7,605 nucleotides of DNA from Akkermansiaceae bacterium (GTDB lineage Bacteria > Verrucomicrobiota > Verrucomicrobiia > Verrucomicrobiales > Akkermansiaceae), in NCBI GenBank assembly GCA_023300065.1, contig JALZWJ010000219.1, positions 1 through 7,605 on the forward strand. Direction: 5' to 3'. The notes below the pieces were generated by a model. It was not told where the DNA came from, did no database searches, and worked only from the letters and a program-made list of their open reading frames with translations. Made by a program: the position numbers and the translations under genes. This document shows, one piece after another, positions 1 through 5,777 of the stretch. Numbering within the stretch: the first letter of the stretch is position 1; every line of letters begins with the position of its first letter.

Positions 1-822
1 ACGCATCTGCACCAGCTCGTGACCTCGACCGGGCGGCTGGCATCGAGCGATCCAAATTTACAAAACATCCCGGTGCGCTCTGAGATGGGCCGGGAGCTAC
101 GGCGCGCCTTTGTGCCACGTCAGGGAGATTACACCCTGATGGCGGCGGATTACTCACAGGTGGAACTGCGTGTGATGGCGGCTCTCTCGGGAGACCCGAC
201 AATGATCGAGGCCTTTCAAAAAGAGATCGATATTCATACAGCGACCGCAGCGAAGGTCTTCGGCGTCGAGACCGAGGGAGTGCTGCCGGAAATGCGCCGC
301 ACCGCGAAGATGGTGAACTTTGGCATCATCTACGGGATCTCCGCCTTTGGCCTTTCGCAGCGGCTAGGCATCGCACGGGGTGAAGCCTCAGAGATTATCA
401 AAACCTACTTCGAGCAATATCCAGCGATCGAGCAATTCATGCAGAAAGTCACTGAAGAAGTGCGCGAAAAAGGCTACGCGGAAACGCTGAATGGCCGCCG
501 CCGCTACTTCAAGGACATCACCTCCGGGAATGCCAGCATCCGAGCGAATGCCGAGCGCGCGGCGATCAATAGCCCGATTCAGGGGACTGCTGCGGATATG
601 ATTAAAATCGCGATGATCCGGATTCAGGCATTGATGGAAGGGCGGAAGTCCAAGATGATCTTACAGGTGCATGATGAACTCCTTTTCGACCTCCACCACG
701 ATGAGCGCGAGGAACTCCCACCGTTGATCACGGCGGCCATGGAGTCCGCCATCACGCTCCCAAATGATGTCCCCGTTAGAATCGATACCGGATATGGCGA
801 CAACTGGTTGCAAGCTCACTAG
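1..822 (+). CDS. polA: DNA polymerase I, C-terminal polymerase domain (5' part outside window)
   Basis: This is the fingers and palm part of a family A DNA polymerase, which fills gaps and replaces RNA primers during replication and excision repair. The frame is open from base 1 and family-like sequence (T-H-L-H-Q-L) precedes the GTG at 19, so the true start lies upstream and about 273 residues are visible. All three polymerase motifs are present. Motif A is D-Y-S-Q-V-E-L-R with its catalytic Asp codon at 148-150. The motif B O-helix, coded at 295-333, has Arg, Lys, Phe and Tyr at the positions of E. coli R754, K758, F762 and Y766. Motif C is Q-V-H-D-E with its catalytic Asp codon at 673-675. 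Phe at the O-helix position is the usual state for PolI. Any 5' nuclease or 3'-5' proofreading domains cannot be judged here. The next gene starts 24 bases after the stop on the same strand. Confidence 0.97.
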   Translation, partial: THLHQLVTSTGRLASSDPNLQNIPVRSEMGRELRRAFVPRQGDYTLMAADYSQVELRVMAALSGDPTMIEAFQKEIDIHTATAAKVFGVETEGVLPEMRRTAKMVNFGIIYGISAFGLSQRLGIARGEASEIIKTYFEQYPAIEQFMQKVTEEVREKGYAETLNGRRRYFKDITSGNASIRANAERAAINSPIQGTAADMIKIAMIRIQALMEGRKSKMILQVHDELLFDLHHDEREELPPLITAAMESAITLPNDVPVRIDTGYGDNWLQAH

Positions 823-835
823 TCTCCCCTACACT
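808..835 (+). promoter_or_regulatory. Possible sigma-70-like promoter for the first cyclophilin gene
   Basis: TTGCAA (808-813) is separated by 16 bases from TACACT (830-835), which matches four of six -10 consensus positions. It overlaps the end of polA. Transcription would begin around 842, leaving a leader of only about 5 bases before the ATG at 847, which has no Shine-Dalgarno sequence. The gene could equally be read through from polA. This is a weak call made from pattern alone. Confidence 0.25.
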
Positions 836-846
836 CCGACTCAGCC

Positions 847-1488
847 ATGAAAGTATTTGTAAAACTTGCCCTCGCCGGTCTCTTGACCTCCTTTGGATCC
901 GCCCAAGAAGCGGTAGACCCGACTCCCCCTGAAGCCAAGAAGGTGGAGACAACGGAAGCAGTCAAAGAAGCACCAAAGCCTGCCGAAGAAGTCATCGTCA
1001 TCATGTCCACCTCGCTGGGCGATATTCACATCCAGCTCGATGCTAAGAATGCCCCCATCACGGTCAAAAATTTCCTGATGTATGCTGACGATAAATTCTA
1101 TGATGGGACAATTTTTCACCGTGTCATTGATGGATTCATGATCCAAGGCGGAGGCTTTAAGGAAGAGGGCGAGACCCTCAAGAAGCTGACAACAAAACCT
1201 GCGATCAAGAACGAGAGTGAGAAAACCCCACCCAATCATCGCGGAACAATCGCGATGGCCCGCACCCCGCATCCTGACAGTGCGACCTCGCAATTTTTCA
1301 TCAACGTCCGTGACAATGCCGCTCTCAACTACCCCCATAACGGAGGCGGTTATGCCACTTTCGGTAAGGTTACGAAAGGAATGGAAATCGTTGATAAAAT
1401 CAAAGCGACCAAGACCACATTTAAAAACAACATGGGCGATGTCCCTGCTCAAACGATCACGATCAAGTCCGTGACGAGGGCGAAATAA
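847..1488 (+). CDS. Cyclophilin-type peptidyl-prolyl cis-trans isomerase, exported
   Basis: The enzyme speeds cis-trans isomerisation of proline peptide bonds and probably helps proteins fold outside the cytoplasm. Residues 1-19 look like a Sec signal peptide: Lys at 2 and 6, a hydrophobic core, and likely cleavage after G-S-A at 19. A Pro/Glu/Lys-rich linker (about 20-48) follows. The cyclophilin domain spans about 49-212. It carries F-H-R-V-I-D-G-F-M-I-Q-G-G at 90-102, giving the catalytic Arg92, Phe97 and Gln100. It also has A-M-A-R-T (136-140), Q-F-F-I-N-V (149-154) and G-G-G-Y-A-T-F-G (166-173). The Trp that binds cyclosporin in human CypA has no obvious counterpart. At 213 residues it suits a single-domain exported cyclophilin. 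The ATG is chosen because it gives a complete signal peptide; no Shine-Dalgarno is visible. A paralogue follows after 12 bases. Confidence 0.93.
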   Translation: MKVFVKLALAGLLTSFGSAQEAVDPTPPEAKKVETTEAVKEAPKPAEEVIVIMSTSLGDIHIQLDAKNAPITVKNFLMYADDKFYDGTIFHRVIDGFMIQGGGFKEEGETLKKLTTKPAIKNESEKTPPNHRGTIAMARTPHPDSATSQFFINVRDNAALNYPHNGGGYATFGKVTKGMEIVDKIKATKTTFKNNMGDVPAQTITIKSVTRAK

Positions 1489-1500
1489 CCCCCTCTCAAT

Positions 1501-2166
1501 ATGAAAATCCTCACCTTCTTTTTTGCCGCCCTGCTTCTCATTTCTTGCAAGAGTAAGCCGGAAGCTGAGCCTCCTTCATTAACCTCTGACGAGGTCACTC
1601 CCGCGCCTGAAAGTGGATCGGCCGTGATCATCGAGACCAGCCTCGGCACGATCAAGGTGAGTCTCCACGAGGACACGGCACCGAACACCGTGAAAAACTT
1701 CCTGAGCTACGTGGATGAGGGATTTTATAATGATACGATCTTCCACCGCGTCATTGCGAACTTCATGATTCAGGGGGGTGGCTTTGAAATCCCACAGAGC
1801 ACCGCGAAGCAGAAGAAGCCCGGCGAACCGATTCTCAACGAGAGCGAAAACACCCGGAAAAATACCCGTGGCACTCTCGCGATGGCCCGCACCCCTGACC
1901 CACATAGCGCAACGGCCCAGTTCTTCATCAACGTCGTCGATAACGCCAGCCTCGACTACCCGAACAATGGCGGAGGCTACGCGGTCTTTGGCGAAGTGAC
2001 AGAGGGGATGGAAGTCGTAGATCAAATCAGGGACGTGAAGACCCAAAACGCCCCCCTGCTCAATCTCATCGGCACGAAATATGGTGTGCAAACAGCCCCT
2101 GATGTCCCTATTCATCCCGTCTATATCAAATCAATCCAACGTGCGGCTGCGGTCGTGGCCCCGTAA
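1501..2166 (+). CDS. Cyclophilin-type peptidyl-prolyl isomerase, probable lipoprotein
   Basis: This is a second prolyl isomerase, clearly paralogous to the gene just upstream. It begins with a lipoprotein signal: Lys2, a hydrophobic run, and the lipobox L-I-S-C with the lipidated Cys at 16. Lys at +2 is not the Asp inner-membrane retention signal known from E. coli, so outer-membrane anchoring is possible. A Pro/Glu/Ser-rich tether (17-40) leads to the cyclophilin domain. That domain has [13 protein letters not shown] at 81-93 (Arg83, Phe88, Gln91) and Q-F-F-I-N-V at 140-145. Relative to its neighbour it has about 12 extra residues near the C terminus (around 178-200), and the Gly before the active-site Phe is Asn. 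The two genes share an exact 19-base match (1250-1268 and 1877-1895). It sits 12 bases after its paralogue and 9 bases before plsY, so cotranscription is likely. Confidence 0.93.
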   Translation: MKILTFFFAALLLISCKSKPEAEPPSLTSDEVTPAPESGSAVIIETSLGTIKVSLHEDTAPNTVKNFLSYVDEGFYNDTIFHRVIANFMIQGGGFEIPQSTAKQKKPGEPILNESENTRKNTRGTLAMARTPDPHSATAQFFINVVDNASLDYPNNGGGYAVFGEVTEGMEVVDQIRDVKTQNAPLLNLIGTKYGVQTAPDVPIHPVYIKSIQRAAAVVAP

Positions 2167-2175
2167 CTTTTCTAA

Positions 2176-2826
2176 ATGCTCTGGCTTTTCATCCCACTCG
2201 GATTCCTTCTAGGGTCCATCCCCTTCGGTCTCCTAATCGGTAAACTCCACGGGATCGACATACGCGATCATGGTTCGGGGAATATCGGCACCACGAATGT
2301 CTTCCGGACTTTAGGAAAGAAATCAGGCATCATCTGCCTCCTGCTAGACCTCTGCAAGGGGCTGATCCCGGTTCTCCTCGCGAAAGAATTTGCCCCTGAG
2401 AATACGCTCGGGCAGAGCATCGAGGTAGCCACCGCGCTGGCCTCGATCTTGGGACATAATTACTCCCCCTGGATTAGTTTCAAGGGTGGGAAAGGGATCG
2501 CCACGACGGGTGGAGCACTCATCGCATTGATGCCTGGAGCGGTCGTCTTGCTTGTTCTTATTTTTGGCATTTTCACCTACGCTACGAAGTATGTCTCGGT
2601 GGGCAGCATCGCTACCGGAGTCGCCCTGCCCATCATCACGGCGCTGGGTTCCTACTACCATATTCAGGCCGGTGACATTCCGGCGGATGGCTGGAATAAG
2701 CCCCTCTTTTTCTTCTCGCTCATCGCCGGCACGCTCGCAGTGTGGAAGCACCGCACAAACATCACGCGCCTGCGGGCCGGGACTGAGCACCGTATTGGAA
2801 CAAAAAAGAAGGAGGACGCATCATGA
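2176..2826 (+). CDS. plsY: Acyl-phosphate:glycerol-3-phosphate acyltransferase PlsY
   Basis: PlsY is an integral membrane enzyme that moves an acyl group from acyl phosphate (made by PlsX) to position 1 of glycerol 3-phosphate. The product is lysophosphatidate, the first committed phospholipid intermediate. All family signatures are visible: G-S-I-P-F-G at 13-18, S-G-N-I-G-T-T-N at 34-41, G-H-N-Y-S-P-W then F-K-G-G-K-G-I-A-T at 93-110, and the C-terminal K-H-R-T-N-I-T-R-L-x-x-G-T-E segment at 191-204. Hydrophobic segments lie at about 1-22, 50-69, 80-95, 112-135, 138-160 and 176-190, matching the multi-spanning family. At 216 residues it has the usual length. It starts 9 bases after the lipoprotein cyclophilin, without a Shine-Dalgarno. 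Its last codons carry the ribosome-binding site of gpsA, and its TGA overlaps the gpsA ATG. Confidence 0.97.
   Translation: MLWLFIPLGFLLGSIPFGLLIGKLHGIDIRDHGSGNIGTTNVFRTLGKKSGIICLLLDLCKGLIPVLLAKEFAPENTLGQSIEVATALASILGHNYSPWISFKGGKGIATTGGALIALMPGAVVLLVLIFGIFTYATKYVSVGSIATGVALPIITALGSYYHIQAGDIPADGWNKPLFFFSLIAGTLAVWKHRTNITRLRAGTEHRIGTKKKEDAS
2809..2826 (+). promoter_or_regulatory. Strong Shine-Dalgarno and ATGA stop-start overlap coupling plsY to gpsA
   Basis: AAGGAGGA at 2809-2816 lies inside the last plsY codons, 6 bases before the gpsA ATG at 2823-2825. The plsY stop TGA is 2824-2826, so the genes overlap as ATGA. This layout is typical of translational coupling. It is the only strong Shine-Dalgarno I find upstream of any start codon in the window, and it settles the gpsA start. 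Confidence 0.85.
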
Positions 2827-3824
2827 ATTTTAAAAACCCCGTCGTCATTGGTTCTGGGTCATGGGGCACGGCCCTCGCCATCTTTTTAGCACGTAAATGC
2901 CCGCAGGTGCATCTCGTAGGTCGTGATGAGGCCGCCGCAGATGCGATCAATGCAACCCACCGGAACGAGCGTTATCTCCCGAAGGCGGAGCTGCCCACAA
3001 ACCTTCTCGCCACGACTGACATGGACGTGGTGAAGAGCGCGGATCTCGTCCTATTAGTTGTCCCAACCTCCGCGACGCGCGCCACGGCAGAGGCGCTGGC
3101 CGCCCTCGGAGTGCCGGAGTCAGCAGTCTTCCTATCATGCTCTAAGGGCATCGAGCGGGAGTCCGGAAAGCGGATGTCACAAATCATCGAGGATAGCTTT
3201 CCGCAGAATCCCATCGCAGTTTTATCGGGGCCGAACCATGCGGAAGAGATCGCATTGGGCCTCCCGGCAGCGGCCACCATCGGCTGCTCAGGCATTGAGG
3301 TCGGAGAGGCGCTGCAAGAGATTTTCTCGAACGAGCGCTTCCGCTCTTACACGAATCAGGACATCGCGGGCATCGAGCTCGGAGGGGCTATTAAAAACGT
3401 CTTCGCGATTGCGGCAGGAGTCGCCGCAGGGCTAAAACTAGGCGATAATGCGCGGTCCGCTCTGGTGCCCCGCGCCCTCGCCGAGATGACCCGTCTGGGT
3501 AGTGATCTTGGAGGAAATCCCGAGACCTTCGCGGGACTTTCCGGACTAGGTGACCTCATCGCAACCTGCTTTTCAGAGCACTCACGAAATCACAAAGTGG
3601 GCCTCGCATTGGGACGAGGGAAAAAGCTCAAGGAAGCGGTCGAGGAACTCGGCATGGTGGCTGAGGGCGTGCCGAACACGCGCTCGGTCTATGAAGCGGC
3701 ACGCCGGGTGGGAGCCAGAACCCCCATCATCGATGTGGTTTACGCCATGCTTTATCAAGACGTCCCCCCTGCCGAGGGACTGGAACGGCTCTTCCGCCGC
3801 AGCCCACGAAGGGAAAGTGAATAA
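2823..3824 (+). CDS. gpsA: NAD(P)H-dependent glycerol-3-phosphate dehydrogenase GpsA
   Basis: GpsA reduces dihydroxyacetone phosphate to sn-glycerol 3-phosphate in the cytoplasm, supplying the backbone for phospholipids and the substrate of PlsY encoded just upstream. The N-terminal Rossmann fold shows V-V-I-G-S-G-S-W-G-T-A at 7-17, a GxGxxG dinucleotide motif with Gly10, Gly12 and Gly15. Further family signatures are C-S-K-G-I-E (106-111), G-P-N-H-A-E-E-I (136-143), I-K-N-V-F-A-I-A-A-G (190-199, catalytic Lys191), N-A-R-S-A-L-V (209-215), G-L-S-G-L-G-D-L-I-A-T-C (238-249) with S-R-N (254-256), and A-E-G-V-P-N-T (280-286). The G-P-N-H form replaces the more common G-P-S-F. At 333 residues it is full length. 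The start is fixed by the Shine-Dalgarno and the ATGA overlap. It ends 9 bases from the convergent PPK2 gene, with no terminator visible between them. Confidence 0.97.
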   Translation: MNFKNPVVIGSGSWGTALAIFLARKCPQVHLVGRDEAAADAINATHRNERYLPKAELPTNLLATTDMDVVKSADLVLLVVPTSATRATAEALAALGVPESAVFLSCSKGIERESGKRMSQIIEDSFPQNPIAVLSGPNHAEEIALGLPAAATIGCSGIEVGEALQEIFSNERFRSYTNQDIAGIELGGAIKNVFAIAAGVAAGLKLGDNARSALVPRALAEMTRLGSDLGGNPETFAGLSGLGDLIATCFSEHSRNHKVGLALGRGKKLKEAVEELGMVAEGVPNTRSVYEAARRVGARTPIIDVVYAMLYQDVPPAEGLERLFRRSPRRESE

Positions 3825-3833
3825 AGCCCCCCT

Positions 3834-4712
3834 TTAATCTTCTGCGAGCAAATTCTCACGGAACTGCGCAAGCGCAGCGCGATCCTCCTCACTGACTTCT
3901 GGGTAACTCATATCGAGTGACTGGAGTTCCTCCCGAATGATCTGAGAAACGATGAGGCGCATGTTTTTCTTATCGTCCGCGGGGATGACATACCACGGGG
4001 CTTCTGGGGTGGCGGTCTCATTGATCGCCTCCTCGTAGGCGGCTTGATAGTCATCCCAAAACCCCCGTTCCTTGACATCACCCGCGTTAAACTTCCACGT
4101 CTTCTCGGGCTCATCGATGCGGGCCACGAAGCGGTCGCGCTGCTCCACCTTCCCGAGGTTAAGAAAGAATTTTAGGACGCGGGTGCCATTCCGAGCGAGG
4201 TGCGCCTCATGCTCACGGATCGAGGCATACCGGCCAGCCCAAATATTTTCTAAACTCTCGGCAGGAAGAGATTGATAGTTCGTCGCGATCTCTGGGTGTA
4301 CTTTGACGACTAAAACCTCCTCATAATAAGACCGATTAAAGATAGAAATATGCCCACGCTTGGGGAGGTGATCTTGACTCCGCCAGAGGAACTCGTGGCT
4401 GATCTCCTCACCCGACGGGCGTTTAAAAGGGTGCACTGACACGCCGTGCGGATTGACCCCTGAGAAGACATTCCGGATCGTGCCATCTTTCCCAGCAGCA
4501 TCCATCGCTTGGAAAACACAGAGCAGACCGTAACGAGCGTGCGCATACATCAAACGCTGAAGTTCATCCAACATCTCGCGAGCCTCGCGCATTTGCTTCC
4601 GGTAGTCCGACTTCCCTTGATAAACACGGGGAGTGGAATTCGGCCGATCCGCGAGGACGAATGGCGAGGAGCCATCGATCCGATAGTCTGCGATGGTGAT
4701 TTGCTGGTTCAT
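3834..4712 (-). CDS. ppk2: Polyphosphate kinase 2 family, probable class III (polyphosphate:nucleotide phosphotransferase)
   Basis: PPK2 enzymes transfer phosphate between inorganic polyphosphate and nucleotides; class III members typically phosphorylate AMP and ADP using polyphosphate. The P-loop kinase fold is visible. The Walker A-type segment Q-A-M-D-A-A-G-K-D-G lies at 68-77, S-G-V-N-P-H-G at 84-90, and the Walker B/lid segment I-F-N-R-S-Y-Y-E at 124-131, followed by L-V-V-K-V-H-P-E. V-E-Q-R-D-R-F at 189-195 and W-D-D-Y with A-P-W-Y-V-I-P-A-D at 219-246 complete the pattern. Q-A-M-D and F-N-R-S, rather than G-R-D and F-D-R-S, point to the class III-like group; this subclass call rests on motif recall. 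At 292 residues it is a single domain. The ATG has no Shine-Dalgarno. The gene diverges from an amidohydrolase gene and lies about 1 kb from a VTC polyphosphate polymerase gene, which suggests shared polyphosphate metabolism. Confidence 0.92.
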   Translation of the reverse strand: MNQQITIADYRIDGSSPFVLADRPNSTPRVYQGKSDYRKQMREAREMLDELQRLMYAHARYGLLCVFQAMDAAGKDGTIRNVFSGVNPHGVSVHPFKRPSGEEISHEFLWRSQDHLPKRGHISIFNRSYYEEVLVVKVHPEIATNYQSLPAESLENIWAGRYASIREHEAHLARNGTRVLKFFLNLGKVEQRDRFVARIDEPEKTWKFNAGDVKERGFWDDYQAAYEEAINETATPEAPWYVIPADDKKNMRLIVSQIIREELQSLDMSYPEVSEEDRAALAQFRENLLAED

Positions 4713-4731
4713 GTTGAGAGCTTAAACAGGG

Positions 4732-4756
4732 TTCGCGAATCACGAAGAATCTTCGC
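4732..4756. promoter_or_regulatory. Clustered TTCG/CGAA inverted repeats in a divergent spacer; possible operator
   Basis: The spacer between the PPK2 start and the amidohydrolase start holds the perfect 8-base palindrome TTCGCGAA (4732-4739). Next comes CGAAGA-A-TCTTCG (4743-4755), a 6-base inverted repeat around one central base. GCGAA at 4735-4739 also pairs with TTCGC at 4752-4756. Four TTCG/CGAA half-sites in 25 bases, only 20 bases upstream of the PPK2 ATG, would fit a repressor site. An eight-base A tract (4757-4764) follows. No regulator is identified. Confidence 0.3.
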
Positions 4757-4794
4757 AAAAAAAACTCTCCCCCCTACTTTCTCACAGCGGAAGT

Positions 4795-4823
4795 TTGACG
4801 CCCCCTATTCTGTCTGACAATTT
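4795..4823 (+). promoter_or_regulatory. Possible promoter for the amidohydrolase gene
   Basis: TTGACG (4795-4800) matches five of six -35 positions. After 17 bases comes CAATTT (4818-4823), a poor -10 match. Initiation would fall at or next to the ATG at 4830, implying a nearly leaderless message. The start has no Shine-Dalgarno. An alternative -10 is TATTCT (4806-4811), but it has no good partner upstream. Confidence 0.25.
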
Positions 4824-4829
4824 TCTGCC

Positions 4830-5666
4830 ATGCTCGATACTCATCACCATCTCTGGGCTTACAGCCATGAAAAGTATGACTGGATCCCTCCCGGATCCCC
4901 ACTCGCCAAAGACCAGCTCTTACCGCAGCTAAGAGAAGCGACAGAAGCCGCCGGAGTGACTGGAACGGTCGCGGTGCAGGCACGCCAGGTCATCGAGGAA
5001 TCCCATGACCTCCTTCGTATGGCCGATCAAAGTGATTTAATCCGGGGAGTGGTCGGCTGGGTTCCACTGATCTCAGATGAGGTGGAAAAGGACCTAGAGG
5101 AGCTGGCACGCCACCCAAAATTCGTGGGAGTAAGGCATGTTTTACAGGAAGAACTCGACGATTATTTTTTGCGCGATGACTTCCATCAAGGCCTGGCGCG
5201 CCTCCCCAGCCATAACCTCGTGTATGACCTTCTCCTCTTTCAACGCCAGCTACCAGTTGCAACGAAACTAGTAGACCGGCAACCGGAGCTGAAAATCGTG
5301 ATCGATCACCTCGCGAAGCCGGAGGTAAAAAAAGGTCGGGTCGATTCCGACTGGAAAACCGGAATGAAGGAACTGGCGAAACGGGATCATCTTCGCGGTG
5401 TCAAATTCTCAGGTCTCACTACGGAATTCCCAAAACAGGAGAAAATCGACCCCGACACCATTAAAGCATACTTTGAGGAGACTTTGGAGATCTTTGGCGC
5501 TGAAAGGGTCATGTTTGGGACGGATTGGCCGGTCTGCCTTCTGCGGATCGATTCCTACCGCATTTGGGCCGACACCGTGAAAGAACTCACCTCGACACTT
5601 TCACCGAGTGAACGCACTAAAATACTGCTCGAAAACGGACAATCGGCATACGGACTGGAAACTTAA
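4830..5666 (+). CDS. Metal-dependent amidohydrolase (amidohydrolase_2, fuconolactonase-like; substrate unknown)
   Basis: This belongs to the amidohydrolase superfamily branch that includes L-fuconolactonase and 2-pyrone-4,6-dicarboxylate lactonase, TIM-barrel hydrolases of lactones and related bonds. Visible signatures are the N-terminal metal motif D-T-H-H-H-L-W at 3-9 (His5 and His7), V-A-V-Q-A-R-Q at 47-53, G-V-R-H-V-L-Q at 100-106, V-Y-D-L-L-L-F at 131-137, I-D-H-L-A-K-P at 158-164, K-F-S-G-L at 192-196 and F-G-T-D-W-P-V-C at 229-236 with the barrel-end Asp232. There is no signal peptide, so it is cytosolic. At 278 residues it is complete. The ATG is placed correctly because the metal motif begins at residue 3. 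Neither neighbour is a sugar or aromatic catabolism gene, so the context does not reveal the substrate. Known members often act on sugar lactones, which is a guess here. A 111-base spacer separates it from the VTC gene. Confidence 0.88.
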   Translation: MLDTHHHLWAYSHEKYDWIPPGSPLAKDQLLPQLREATEAAGVTGTVAVQARQVIEESHDLLRMADQSDLIRGVVGWVPLISDEVEKDLEELARHPKFVGVRHVLQEELDDYFLRDDFHQGLARLPSHNLVYDLLLFQRQLPVATKLVDRQPELKIVIDHLAKPEVKKGRVDSDWKTGMKELAKRDHLRGVKFSGLTTEFPKQEKIDPDTIKAYFEETLEIFGAERVMFGTDWPVCLLRIDSYRIWADTVKELTSTLSPSERTKILLENGQSAYGLET

Positions 5667-5702
5667 GCTGGTCATGTCGCTCCTAACCCTTTAGAGTTCC
5701 CC

Positions 5703-5727
5703 GCCACTGGAAGTGGCTCAAAAGCCA
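5703..5727 (+). other. Two overlapping, mutually exclusive small hairpins
   Basis: GCCACT-GGA-AGTGGC (5703-5717) forms a perfect 6-base stem with a 3-base loop. TGGCT-CAAA-AGCCA (5714-5727) forms a 5-base stem with a 4-base loop. They share bases 5714-5717, so only one can form at a time. Neither is followed by a T run, so this is not a convincing intrinsic terminator. It lies in the leader of the VTC gene and could be a weak processing or regulatory structure, or chance. Confidence 0.3.
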
Positions 5728-5734
5728 GTTCATA

Positions 5735-5768
5735 CTCAATCCAGTCAATTTCCTCAATACCGATACCG
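5735..5768. repeat. Three TCAAT direct repeats at 9-base spacing plus a doubled ATACCG
   Basis: CTCAAT (5735-5740), GTCAAT (5744-5749) and CTCAAT (5753-5758) recur at exact 9-base intervals. They run into the tandem hexamer ATACCG-ATACCG (5757-5768), ending 9 bases before the TTG start of the VTC gene. The repeat could be a binding site for a protein acting on this promoter or leader. The region is also open in the VTC frame, where it would read as repeated Ser-Ile-X. Confidence 0.4.
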
Positions 5769-5777
5769 CCCAAAACC

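Noticed and set aside
19..21. GTG at 19 as a start codon for the polymerase gene
   Set aside because: Family-like residues continue in frame to base 1, and a complete PolI is much longer, so the gene is cut by the window edge rather than starting here.
841..2115. Two long antisense reading frames (841-1452 and 1579-2115, - strand) that resemble each other
   Set aside because: They lie exactly opposite the two paralogous cyclophilins. Their resemblance follows from the duplicated sense strand, and the proteins show no recognisable domain.
4743..4764. Inverted repeat followed by eight A residues as an intrinsic terminator
   Set aside because: On the + strand the tail is A, not T. On the - strand the T run comes before the hairpin. 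The polarity is wrong for either gene.
4774..5262. Antisense reading frames across the amidohydrolase start and 5' half
   Set aside because: They overlap a well-supported gene with clear metal-binding motifs and show no family features of their own.
5735..5758. TCAAT repeats as a PhoB (phosphate) box
   Set aside because: The period is 9 bases rather than 11 and the unit does not resemble CTGTCAT closely enough.
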